Made by a program: the position numbers and the translations under genes
In this document: one piece after another, positions 16,311 through 22,639 of the stretch
How positions within the stretch are numbered: the first letter of the stretch is position 1
Layout: each line of letters opens with the position of its first letter
The notes under the pieces: generated by a model
Databases searched by the model: none
What the model was told of the DNA's origin: nothing
What the model saw: the letters and a program-made list of their open reading frames with translations, nothing else
Source: Actinomycetes bacterium
GTDB taxonomy: Bacteria > Actinomycetota > Coriobacteriia > Coriobacteriales > Coriobacteriaceae
Direction of reading: 5' to 3'
Assembly: GCA_023441725.1 (NCBI GenBank)
Contig: JAEZNV010000057.1
Location: 1 to 22,639, forward strand
Length of the DNA: 22,639 nt

Positions 16311-16806
16311 GGGGGGATTATTCTTCGAAAGCAATGAGCGCTCATCATCGATGGAGATCCTATCTGTCAGTGTGGCTAAAGGAATATATCCCGCATCGGA
16401 ATCGGACAGGGATACAAATCCGGGCGCGAGCCTTGCAAATTACAAAGTGGTTCACAAGGGCGACGTTGTCTACAACAGCATGCGAATGTGGCAGGGCGCT
16501 GTTGGGTCAAGTGATTACGATGGTATTGTTAGCCCAGCTTACGTAGTTGCTAGACCTGCCATCGAGCTAGACTCAACATGCTTTGGCTATCTTCTGAAGC
16601 GGCCTGAGATGTTATATAAATATCTGTGCGATTCGCAGGGGAACTCGAAAGATACCCAAACTCTGAAATACAACAGATTCGCGGATATCGAAGTCACAAT
16701 GCCAGCAAATCTCGAAGAGCAACGGGTGATTTCAGCTTGTCTGGGGCGCGTTGACACCCTCATCACCCTTCATCAGCGTGAGCCACGGTTTGCTGATACA
16801 GGTTAA
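16294..16806 (+). pseudogene. Silent hsdS cassette with one TRD (TRD5), no start
   Basis: A frame of 170 codons opening with WEQRKLGGLFFESNERSSS at repeat A5 and closing with LITLHQREPRFADTG and a TAA. No start codon with a ribosome site precedes it; upstream in frame is only a short YPDWTTPS-like remnant of an S-subunit N-terminus. The TRD itself is intact (for example GDVVYNSMRMWQGAVGSSDY, a pattern common in type I TRDs). Its stop overlaps the stop of the convergent recombinase gene by 2 bases. It looks like a donor TRD that becomes expressed only after recombination. Confidence 0.85.
16759..16779 (+). repeat. 3' TRD repeat B5
   Basis: An exact B repeat closing TRD5. Identity with B6 continues through GAGCCA (to 16786), so the recombinase gene is bracketed by a 28-bp inverted repeat. 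Confidence 0.85.
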
Positions 16807-17729
16807 ATAAGAGTCGAAAGAGCTCTCATGACGATGTCAATGTCCTTGTTCTCGAGCTCTTGGATGACGTGCAGATAGGTTTCCTGGGTGGTGGTCATGC
16901 TTGCATGCCCAAGCCTTCGGGATACGCTGGCGATGGAGACGCCTGCGAACAGCAAAAGCGATGCATGTGTATGCCGCAGCCCGTGGACGGATATGGTAGG
17001 CACGCCAACATTCTTGCAGTGGCGCGCTAAAACGCTGTTGGCTGTCGAGTTATAGACCTTCCCCTTCGCAAATATGGGCTCGGTCGGCGGAAGGTCTTTG
17101 AGCAGTCCAGAAAGTTGCATGATGAGTTGCCAGTCGAGTTGAACCTTCCGCATCGATGAGGCGTTTTTCGTGGGGACGAATCCGCCACCGTTCTTGTAAT
17201 CCCAGGTCTTGTTCACCGAGAGCGTTTGATGGGCGAAGTCAAAGTCTTCGGGAGTAAGCCCAAGGGCTTCGGAGAAGCGCAGGCCCGTTTTAGCGACTAT
17301 CAAAATAAGCCAATCCCAACTCGGCCCGCCTGATAAATCAAGGTCGCCGAGCATGGCATGAAGCTCAAACTGGTTGAGATACTTGATCTTTTTCGCCCGC
17401 GGCTGTTTCCCTTTGATGATGGCCTTGCGCGTAGGGTCGCGGGGAATGAGCCCCTCGTCAACTGCATCAAGGATCGCCCCCTTAAGCTGATGGTGGAAGT
17501 CCATGGTTGTCTGGCGCTCGTGGTGTTCCGCGTAACCATTGATGAGCTGCTGGTACGAGGTCCGGTCGAGATCTTTTATCTTGAGGTCTGGAATCAGCTT
17601 GGCAAGCCAAGACTGCGTGAGCCGGTACTTTCCCATGGTGACCTCACGGATGGCCCCTTCTTTGTAGACGCTAATCCATTGCGAGTAGTAGTCGCAGAAA
17701 AGAGATTCTCCATTGATACCGATTGGCAT
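16803..17729 (-). CDS. Tyrosine recombinase (integrase family), probable hsdS shuffling enzyme
   Basis: A 308-residue XerD-like/phage-integrase-family recombinase. The N-terminal SAM-like DNA-binding domain spans about residues 8-105. The catalytic domain has Arg151 (KTGLRFSEALGL), a candidate Lys188 (PTKNASSMRKVQL), HGLR at 249-252 with His249 and Arg252, His275 (LGHASMTTTQETY) and the nucleophile Tyr285. All key residues are present, so it should be active. The ATG at 17729 has AGAGGGT 5 bases upstream and lies inside the end of the half-hsdS frame, so it is probably made from the hsdR-hsdS transcript. It sits between inverted B repeats and among TRD cassettes, as in other phase-variable type I loci, which points to site-specific inversion of hsdS rather than integration of a phage or ICE. 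Confidence 0.92.
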   Translation of the reverse strand: MPIGINGESLFCDYYSQWISVYKEGAIREVTMGKYRLTQSWLAKLIPDLKIKDLDRTSYQQLINGYAEHHERQTTMDFHHQLKGAILDAVDEGLIPRDPTRKAIIKGKQPRAKKIKYLNQFELHAMLGDLDLSGGPSWDWLILIVAKTGLRFSEALGLTPEDFDFAHQTLSVNKTWDYKNGGGFVPTKNASSMRKVQLDWQLIMQLSGLLKDLPPTEPIFAKGKVYNSTANSVLARHCKNVGVPTISVHGLRHTHASLLLFAGVSIASVSRRLGHASMTTTQETYLHVIQELENKDIDIVMRALSTLI

Positions 17730-18360
17730 TTTTACCCTCTTTCATCATGTGAGTTGGCTCACGCTGATGAAGGGTGATGAGGTTGTCGAGAGACCGCAAC
17801 GTCATCCCAATTTGCTGCTGTTCCGTTCTAGAAGGAAGCATCAATTGATAATCTGCGTATTCCTGAGCATTGACGCCAGGCTGGCCGGATCGCTGCGAGG
17901 TTATGGCAACATACTTCTTGTAGGCATCGGTCAGGGTTGCCTGATAGACGAATTCGGGGACAGCACTTTCTCCGATTCGTGCGCGAATCAGGAATCCAGC
18001 AAAGTAGACCGTTCCATCGTATTGCCTGTACAGATAGGTTTTTCCAACACTTGCGCCCGTACGAGCAAAGAGCAAATCGCCTTCCTCCAGTAAATAATCT
18101 GCACTCATTGCAAGATCAGCCAACGGAGTTGTAAGATCGCTTTTCAAGAACTCATGTGTTGCGTCGTCAATGTCGGTGATGCGAAGATATTTGTTTTGAC
18201 CGTCATATTCAGTTGCGGCTGCGTTCAAGCCGTAATCAAATGAAGCCGCAATGCTGCCTAGCTTACGCTGTTCCCAAGTTGAAACGAGGGGGCGCATGGT
18301 CGCATGCGTCCCCTCAGATAGACTAACTTTCGATTTCGTCTGTTCAAAAAAGCCGCTCAT
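17671..18360 (-). CDS. hsdS: Half-length type I specificity subunit (TRD6), coupled to hsdR
   Basis: A 229-residue protein: a unique N-terminus (MSGFFEQTKSKVSLSEGTHA, to about residue 27), STWEQRKLG at 28-36, one TRD, then LITLHQREP near 200 and a 27-residue tail that reads into the recombinase gene in another frame. The ATG overlaps the hsdR stop as ATGA, so it is translationally coupled to hsdR. It has its own start, unlike the silent cassettes, and so is probably expressed. It lacks a second TRD and the C-terminal conserved helix. Truncated S subunits with one TRD can work as dimers that read a symmetric site in some systems; whether that happens here is unknown. Alternatively it is a landing site in which TRDs wait for transfer. 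Confidence 0.85.
   Translation of the reverse strand: MSGFFEQTKSKVSLSEGTHATMRPLVSTWEQRKLGSIAASFDYGLNAAATEYDGQNKYLRITDIDDATHEFLKSDLTTPLADLAMSADYLLEEGDLLFARTGASVGKTYLYRQYDGTVYFAGFLIRARIGESAVPEFVYQATLTDAYKKYVAITSQRSGQPGVNAQEYADYQLMLPSRTEQQQIGMTLRSLDNLITLHQREPTHMMKEGKNANRYQWRISFLRLLLAMD
17761..17781 (-). repeat. 3' TRD repeat B6 (inverted)
   Basis: An exact inverted B repeat closing TRD6, 32 bases upstream of the recombinase start codon. It forms the inverted partner of B5. Confidence 0.85.
18262..18277 (-). repeat. 5' TRD repeat A6 (inverted)
   Basis: TTGGGAACAGCGTAAG on the minus strand (16 bp; the following TT is CT here), opening TRD6 in the hsdR-coupled half-hsdS. Confidence 0.85.
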
Positions 18361-21300
18361 TCGTCGATGTCGAAGCCGCCTTCTAGGATGAACTTCTTCA
18401 ACAGCGCCGCCGCACGGGTGTTCACCTTGAACAGGGGAAGCGTTCTGCCTTCCTTCTGCTCAAAGAAGGCCTTGGCGCGCGCCTTGTCCACCGAGTCCTT
18501 CAAATCGTCGAAGCGTCCGAACTCGTTAATGTTCGATTCCGTCAGGTCAAGCGCAGCCATGTTGGCAAGAAGCTCGCCGTCTATGCCGAGCGCCTCGACG
18601 ATTCGCTCGACTTGAGCGTTTTTCGCCTTGCGGGCATAGGACGTAATGTAATCCCTCAACGTCTTGTCGTCTTCCAGGGCGACGTCCCCTCGCTCGACAT
18701 CGTGGAGGAACAGCTCAGCGAAGCGTTGGTCATCCTGGCTTAGGGACGCGAACGATCGGTGGAGCTCCTCACGCGCGGCGGCAAGGCCCTCGTCATCCTG
18801 CTCAAGGCATTTCAGCCACTTCTCGAAGTTCGCGTTCATGTAGTCGCTGTCTATGAGCCCCGTGTCGATCTCGGTTATGTGACCATCGAGCTCGTAGGGC
18901 GCTTCGGGCGCGTCGCCAGGCCCGCCCCCTCCTGCGAACAACTCCTTGTACCGCTGCACGAGAATGAGGTAGGTCCGCTCGTCGATAACCGGTTGCACGA
19001 AGAAGGACTTGCCCCTCGGCTCGCCTTCCTCCGGCTCCACCTCAAACTCGTAGGTATCCTGCTCCCATGTGAAGCCCTGCACCTTTGCGGCCTCGAGGAA
19101 CTCGTTGAGCTCAACGAACTCCTTGGCGAACTTGCGCCTGACTTCCTGCGATGCGGGGAGCTTGGAGAGGTCCCCTACGCCAGCTGCTTCGAAGACCATG
19201 AGTATCTCCTGAAGGCGCGCGTCCATCAGCGCGATATTCTCCGGTAGTTTCTGGACGAACATGTCGAGCGGGCGGTCTCCCGAATACAGCTTCACTGCCG
19301 CTTCGATATACCCCTTCATGGTGTGGGGATGACGGTAATAGCGGATCGTGCCGAAGGGCTTGTCGGGGCCGGACAGGCGATTCGTGCGGCTGAACGCCTG
19401 GATGATGCTCTCGTAGTCGATGACCTTGTCGAGGTAGAGCGTGTTTAGCCATTTGGAGTCGAAGCCCGTGAGCATCTGGTCCACGATGAGCAGGTCGATG
19501 CGAGAGTCGCGGTTGGAGTCGACGTTGACGTAGGGCTTCTTGTGAGACAGGCGCGCCGAGATGTCCTTCTTCATGGCGGGCCATGTAGGGATGGTGAACT
19601 CCTGGCCGTATGCCCTGTTGTAGTCTTCTATGAGCTCGACCAGGGCATCTTCCTTCACCGTAGAGCCGGCGTTGTTGTCAATGCTCGGGTCGAAAAGGGC
19701 GGTCACCTTCATCTGTGGGGCGCGTTCCTTGAAGGCTCGGTAATAGTCGATCGCCTCCGGGATGGAGCTCGTCGCCAAGATTGCATGGAACTTGTTGCCG
19801 TGGGAGAGCACCGGGAAACGGCGCAGGATGTCCTCTACGACCTTTTCGTGGTGCGGAGTGCCGGGCCAGTATTGGGCGCGGGTGAGGAAATCCTCGATGC
19901 CCTTGATGCGGTTGCCGGCGCTGTCGACCATCGGTCCCATGGGGACCTTTGCCGAGTCCATATAGTAGTAGAAGACCTTGCTCTTTCGATCGTCGAAGAT
20001 GGCTTCAGCTACTGTTGCGGCTTTCGCTTGCTCTAGGGCAACCGCTTCGCGCACGTCGTGGTCATCGAACGTCGTCACCATGTAGGGGTCGAAGCCCAGG
20101 ACGTTGCCGTCGCGGATGCCGTCTGCGATGCTGTAGCGGTGCAGGCACTCACCGAACACCATGGCGGTGGTGGAGCCCTTCTTCTGGTTCTCGTCGAGAA
20201 TCGGCGTACCTGTGAAGCCGAAGAACAGCGCGTTGGGGAACGCGCGGCGTATGTCCTGGAGCATCTCGCCGAAGGTGGAGCGGTGACACTCGTCGATGAC
20301 GAACACGATCCGCTTGGAGGCCAGGCGGTTGAGTTCCGCCTGGGTGATTCTGCCCTCGCCGGCCTTCACGTTGCTCATCTTCTGGATAGAGGTCACGATG
20401 AGGCGGTTCTTGGGGTCGTCGCTCGCGAGCTTCGACTTCAGCACCTGCGTGTTCTCGGTCCCCTGCACGTCGTCGGCGTCGTCTGCGAACGCGCGGTACT
20501 CGGAGAGCGACTGCGTGCCCAACTCGATGCGGTCCATGAGAAAGATCACCTTGTCGGCGTCGCGCGAGTCAGCTATGAGCTGGGCAGATTTGAAGCTCGT
20601 CATGGTCTTGCCGGAGCCGGTGGTATGCCATATGTAACCGCCGGGGCGCCCCGGGGTGCTGCTCTTGGGTCTCTCGTCCCATTTGCACTTGCGCACCTTG
20701 TCGGATATGGCGGCGGCCGCGTAGTACTGGTAGCTGCGCATGACTTTCAGGCAGCCGTCCGAGCTGTCGGCCACGGTGTAGAAGCCAATGAGCTGGTGCG
20801 CCATTGGAATGGAAAGCAGCGTGGAAGTGAAGCGTTTCCATTCGTCGGTTCCGGGTTTGTCGCCCGCGCAGACGGGCTCGTTGTTGAAGTCTTCCCAGTG
20901 GAAGAAGAAGTTCGGGTTGAATGCGCCCGTGCCAGGGTTGGCGAAATAGCGCGCCTCGTCGGGGGTCATCCCCACGAAGATCTGCGTCAGGCGGAAGAGC
21001 CCCGTGAACACGCCCTCGTGGGCATACTTCTCGATCTGACCAGTAGCCTGGCTGACGGGGATGCCGCTACGCTTGAGCTCGATATGGATGACCGGCATGC
21101 CGTTGATGAGCAGGCACAGGTCTCCACGGCGGTCGTTCAGAATCTTGTTCTTCGCAGGATAGACCGGCTGCTGAGCTATCTGGTAGCGGCTCTGGCCGGC
21201 TGCGATCTCCTGACGATCATAAATCTTCAGGCTCACCTCCTTGCCCAGGTGAAGCGCGTCGTCGGGGTTGTCGCGCGTGACGGCGACGGTCTTTCCGTTG

Positions 21301-21554
21301 ATGAACCCGTTGAGTGCGAGTGGGGTCTTGAGCGTTTCGATTTGTTCGATGATCTGCGCCATCTCGCCCTGGGTGAGCGGGCAGCCGTTCAGGCGGTCTA
21401 TGTCGGCGTTGTTCTGGAACAGAATCTTCGCCCAGTTGTCAATGAGGTCCTGCTCGGTGGGATAGCGAAGCACACCTCCCGCGTCGTCCCAGCCGTGCTG
21501 CTTTAGCACGGTTATGACCGCTTCTTCGAACGAAGCCTCTTTATCGAAAACCAT
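18357..21554 (-). CDS. hsdR: Type I restriction endonuclease subunit R
   Basis: A 1065-residue protein with the full HsdR layout. The N-terminal PD-(D/E)xK nuclease has Asp145 (RRGDLCLLI) and Glu159-x-Lys161 (HIELKRSG). The SF2 translocase motor has Walker A TTGSGKT (311-317), Walker B DECH (421-424) and FTGTP (447-451). Late helicase motifs follow in the middle (SKWLNTLYLDKVIDYESIIQ, then AFSRTNRLSG), and a helical C-terminal domain (about 800-1065) contacts the methylase. It translocates DNA with ATP and cuts away from the unmethylated site. Length and motifs are intact. The ATG at 21554 has a weak ribosome site (TAGG). It runs opposite to hsdM and lies between inverted A repeats (A6, A7), so inversion could turn it round without breaking it. 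It heads an hsdR / half-hsdS / recombinase operon. Confidence 0.96.
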   Translation of the reverse strand: MVFDKEASFEEAVITVLKQHGWDDAGGVLRYPTEQDLIDNWAKILFQNNADIDRLNGCPLTQGEMAQIIEQIETLKTPLALNGFINGKTVAVTRDNPDDALHLGKEVSLKIYDRQEIAAGQSRYQIAQQPVYPAKNKILNDRRGDLCLLINGMPVIHIELKRSGIPVSQATGQIEKYAHEGVFTGLFRLTQIFVGMTPDEARYFANPGTGAFNPNFFFHWEDFNNEPVCAGDKPGTDEWKRFTSTLLSIPMAHQLIGFYTVADSSDGCLKVMRSYQYYAAAAISDKVRKCKWDERPKSSTPGRPGGYIWHTTGSGKTMTSFKSAQLIADSRDADKVIFLMDRIELGTQSLSEYRAFADDADDVQGTENTQVLKSKLASDDPKNRLIVTSIQKMSNVKAGEGRITQAELNRLASKRIVFVIDECHRSTFGEMLQDIRRAFPNALFFGFTGTPILDENQKKGSTTAMVFGECLHRYSIADGIRDGNVLGFDPYMVTTFDDHDVREAVALEQAKAATVAEAIFDDRKSKVFYYYMDSAKVPMGPMVDSAGNRIKGIEDFLTRAQYWPGTPHHEKVVEDILRRFPVLSHGNKFHAILATSSIPEAIDYYRAFKERAPQMKVTALFDPSIDNNAGSTVKEDALVELIEDYNRAYGQEFTIPTWPAMKKDISARLSHKKPYVNVDSNRDSRIDLLIVDQMLTGFDSKWLNTLYLDKVIDYESIIQAFSRTNRLSGPDKPFGTIRYYRHPHTMKGYIEAAVKLYSGDRPLDMFVQKLPENIALMDARLQEILMVFEAAGVGDLSKLPASQEVRRKFAKEFVELNEFLEAAKVQGFTWEQDTYEFEVEPEEGEPRGKSFFVQPVIDERTYLILVQRYKELFAGGGGPGDAPEAPYELDGHITEIDTGLIDSDYMNANFEKWLKCLEQDDEGLAAAREELHRSFASLSQDDQRFAELFLHDVERGDVALEDDKTLRDYITSYARKAKNAQVERIVEALGIDGELLANMAALDLTESNINEFGRFDDLKDSVDKARAKAFFEQKEGRTLPLFKVNTRAAALLKKFILEGGFDIDE

Positions 21555-21617
21555 AGCAAAACCTATCTACGAACTGCAAAAAGTTATGCATTTAACTTAT
21601 GGTGGTCATTATAAGTC
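21555..21617. promoter_or_regulatory. Divergent intergenic region between hsdR and the plus-strand half-hsdS
   Basis: An AT-rich 63-base gap. The minus strand has a TATAAT (21608-21613) suitable as the hsdR -10; no good -35 is seen. Two overlapping dyads lie here: AAGTTA (21581-21586) / TAACTT (21593-21598), and ACTTAT (21595-21600) / ATAAGT (21611-21616). They are plausible operator sites controlling hsdR and the recombinase. Confidence 0.5.
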
Positions 21618-22112
21618 ATGCCCGTATCCACTTGGGAACAGCGTAAGTTCTCCGATCTGACCGACAGGGTCTCCATTCAGTCAAGCGATTCCGATTTGCC
21701 TCAAGTCGAATACGAGGACATCGTTTCCGGCGAGGGCACGCTGAACAAAGATTTGCGCGACAAAGAAGGCGGCAAAACGGGAATTAAGTTTTACGCCGGA
21801 GATGTTCTATACGGGAAGCTTCGTCCTTATTTGATGAATTGGCTATACCCGCAGTTCAATGGTGTAGCTGTTGGTGATTTTTGGGTCCTTAGGGCAACAA
21901 AGTGTGACAGTTCATTTTTGTATCGGCTGATTCAAACGAACAACTTCCAAAGGCTCGCAAATGTATCTTCGGGCTCTAAGATGCCTCGCGCAGATTGGAA
22001 TCTGATTTCACAATCGTTCTTCGCCGTGCCTGCCGATCACGCCGAGCAGAAGGCAATTGCGAAGAGCTTAGCCGAGCTTGACTCCCTCATCACCCTTCAT
22101 CAGCGTGCGTGA
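21618..22112 (+). CDS. hsdS: Half-length type I specificity subunit (TRD7)
   Basis: A 164-residue protein with almost no N-terminal lead (MPVSTWEQRKFS), a single TRD (about residues 12-155, with GIKFYAGDVLYGKLRPYLMN) and LITLHQRA at the very end. It lacks the conserved coiled-coil helix after LITLHQR. The ATG at 21618 has only GGTGG 12 bases upstream, so expression may be weak or leaderless. VSTWEQRK is shared with the start of the TRD6 half-subunit on the other side of hsdR, so the two loci are inverted partners. It may be a storage site or a dimerising half-subunit. Confidence 0.75.
   Translation: MPVSTWEQRKFSDLTDRVSIQSSDSDLPQVEYEDIVSGEGTLNKDLRDKEGGKTGIKFYAGDVLYGKLRPYLMNWLYPQFNGVAVGDFWVLRATKCDSSFLYRLIQTNNFQRLANVSSGSKMPRADWNLISQSFFAVPADHAEQKAIAKSLAELDSLITLHQRA
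21632..21649 (+). repeat. 5' TRD repeat A7
   Basis: An exact A repeat opening TRD7. It is in inverted orientation to A6, with hsdR entirely between them. Confidence 0.85.
22086..22106 (+). repeat. 3' TRD repeat B7
   Basis: An exact B repeat closing TRD7; the frame stops two codons later. It is the rightmost member of the repeat set. Confidence 0.85.
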
Positions 22113-22350
22113 TCCGCCCCCTTGTAGACAAACAGAGACAAAAGTGGAACCTCAGTTGTTTGGCCCGAGACCCCTTAAATCTCGGACTCATTTATTAACT
22201 CGATTTCCCAAAATGGATTATTTCGGCATGGGAGATTTCGAATGCGTCGCTACCCGCGCTCCATCTCGTGGGCCAGGAAGTGCTTGGTAACGGCGAGCAG
22301 GCGCTCGTCGGGGGCAACAACCCTTCGATATTTACGGTCACAGCCTAATA
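22113..22350. other. Intergenic stretch with a possible gene remnant
   Basis: The gap from 22113 to 22432 holds no complete gene. A small dyad, CCGAGA (22166-22171) / TCTCGG (22181-22186), could be a weak hairpin after the half-hsdS but lacks a T-tract. On the minus strand 22250-22349 reads in one frame to a stop as VVAPDERLLAVTKHFLAHEM and a few more residues. This looks like the C-terminal end of a protein with no body, possibly a gene cut off when the island inserted. The family is not recognised. Confidence 0.35.
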
Positions 22351-22392
22351 CTGACCGCTCGCATTTGTTGCTCAACAAATGCGAGCGGTCAG
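22351..22392. repeat. Perfect 20-bp inverted repeat with 2-base centre
   Basis: CTGACCGCTCGCATTTGTTG (22351-22370), then CT, then its exact reverse complement (22373-22392). The centre (TTTGTTGCTCAACAAA, 22364-22379) matches at 15 of 16 positions the operator-like site at 1016-1031. There is no T-tract on either side, so it is not a normal terminator. It lies 40 bases before the start of the next gene, where it could be an operator or an RNA hairpin in the leader. Confidence 0.75.
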
Positions 22393-22432
22393 TGGGCTAA
22401 GTTGAAGCAGTATTTGGTTGGAGGAGGAGATA

Positions 22433-22639
22433 ATGACAGAGCGCTATAACGGTAATGGGTTTGCCCTTGGTAATAGAATCGACGGGCTTCTGGAGGGCTG
22501 TTCGCAACCAACCATCTTTGCTTTTTGCGGACTGACCTCTCGTCTTGCCAAAACCCTGGCATGCAATGAGTACTCAATCCCCGGCGTTGTTGCTGGCGAA
22601 TCGACCCCGTTCTTTTCTCCGTCTGATTTTGCCCGCCAA
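22433..22639 (+). CDS. Unrecognised gene, 5' part only
   Basis: An ATG 4 bases after GGAGGAGGAG, an excellent ribosome site, opens a frame of 69 codons that reaches the window edge without a stop. It begins MTERYNGNGFALGNRIDGLL and continues through CGLTSRLAKTLACNEYSIPG. I do not recognise a family from this fragment; there is no signal peptide or membrane segment. The perfect palindrome directly upstream suggests regulated expression. It is probably host DNA outside the restriction locus. Confidence 0.65.
   Translation, partial: MTERYNGNGFALGNRIDGLLEGCSQPTIFAFCGLTSRLAKTLACNEYSIPGVVAGESTPFFSPSDFARQ

Larger units (their letters stand above)
13878..22106. other. Type I specificity shufflon (invertible hsdS region)
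   Basis: The span from the first to the last module repeat. It contains seven TRDs: TRD1 13896-14340 and TRD2 14484-14955 on plus; TRD4 15172-15679 and TRD3 15754-16246 on minus; TRD5 16311-16758 on plus; TRD6 17782-18261 on minus; TRD7 21650-22085 on plus. It also holds the recombinase and hsdR. Each TRD is flanked by one A and one B repeat, with four A/B sets on plus and three on minus. Head-to-head and tail-to-tail repeats around a tyrosine recombinase gene are the known design of phase-variable type I loci such as that of Streptococcus pneumoniae. That inversion happens here is inferred. Confidence 0.85.

Noticed and set aside
16803..17729. Recombinase as the integrase of a prophage or integrative element
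   Set aside because: No phage, conjugation or tRNA attachment site is nearby; it sits among inverted hsdS modules, so a specificity-switching role fits better.
20058..21506. 482-codon open frame on the plus strand opposite hsdR
   Set aside because: It lies wholly antisense to hsdR, which has all expected motifs; its translation is rich in His, Val, Arg and Leu with no domain, typical of a high-GC shadow frame.
13849..22106. The short repeats as a CRISPR array
   Set aside because: Copies are 0.4-4 kb apart, in both orientations and coding; spacing and layout do not fit a CRISPR array.

Overview
The window looks like a defence island from a high-GC gut actinobacterium. The best guess is a Coriobacteriia member such as Collinsella. 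This is inferred from base composition, GAG/GCC-rich codon use, strong AGGAGG-type ribosome sites and gene style; no marker gene in the window proves it.

Layout. (1) 128-767, minus strand: a type II toxin-antitoxin pair (Phd/YefM antitoxin, then RelE/ParE toxin). (2) 1147-10046, plus strand: a tightly packed four-gene operon. It encodes a 1563-residue multidomain protein with helix-turn-helix-like and RNA-polymerase-alpha-CTD-like segments and Glu-Pro-rich linkers, a ParB-like protein, an SNF2-type helicase, and a 344-residue protein with a Glu-Pro linker and a C-terminal coiled coil. I cannot match this set to a named system, and it is the best candidate for an undescribed one. (3) 10213-15033, plus strand: a second operon of a ribbon-helix-helix-like small protein, a GIY-YIG/DUF4357 nuclease, HsdM and a full two-domain HsdS. 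(4) 15151-22112: the rest of the type I restriction system arranged as a shufflon. It holds a silent two-domain hsdS cassette (minus), a silent one-domain cassette (plus), a tyrosine recombinase (minus), a half-length hsdS (minus), hsdR (minus) and another half-length hsdS (plus). (5) 22113-22639: an intergenic stretch with a perfect 20-bp inverted repeat, then the start of an unrecognised gene running off the right edge.

The type I system is the clearest story. Seven different target-recognition domains (TRDs) are each bracketed by the same two short sequences: TTGGGAACAGCGTAAG (encoding WEQRK) on the 5' side and CTCATCACCCTTCATCAG (encoding LITLHQ) on the 3' side. Copies lie in both orientations around one recombinase gene, so inversion and deletion can re-assort the TRDs and switch DNA methylation and restriction specificity. 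Unusually, hsdR lies inside the recombining region, in the opposite orientation to hsdM, and is translationally coupled to a half-HsdS that precedes the recombinase. The strand given here is one of several orientations the locus could adopt.
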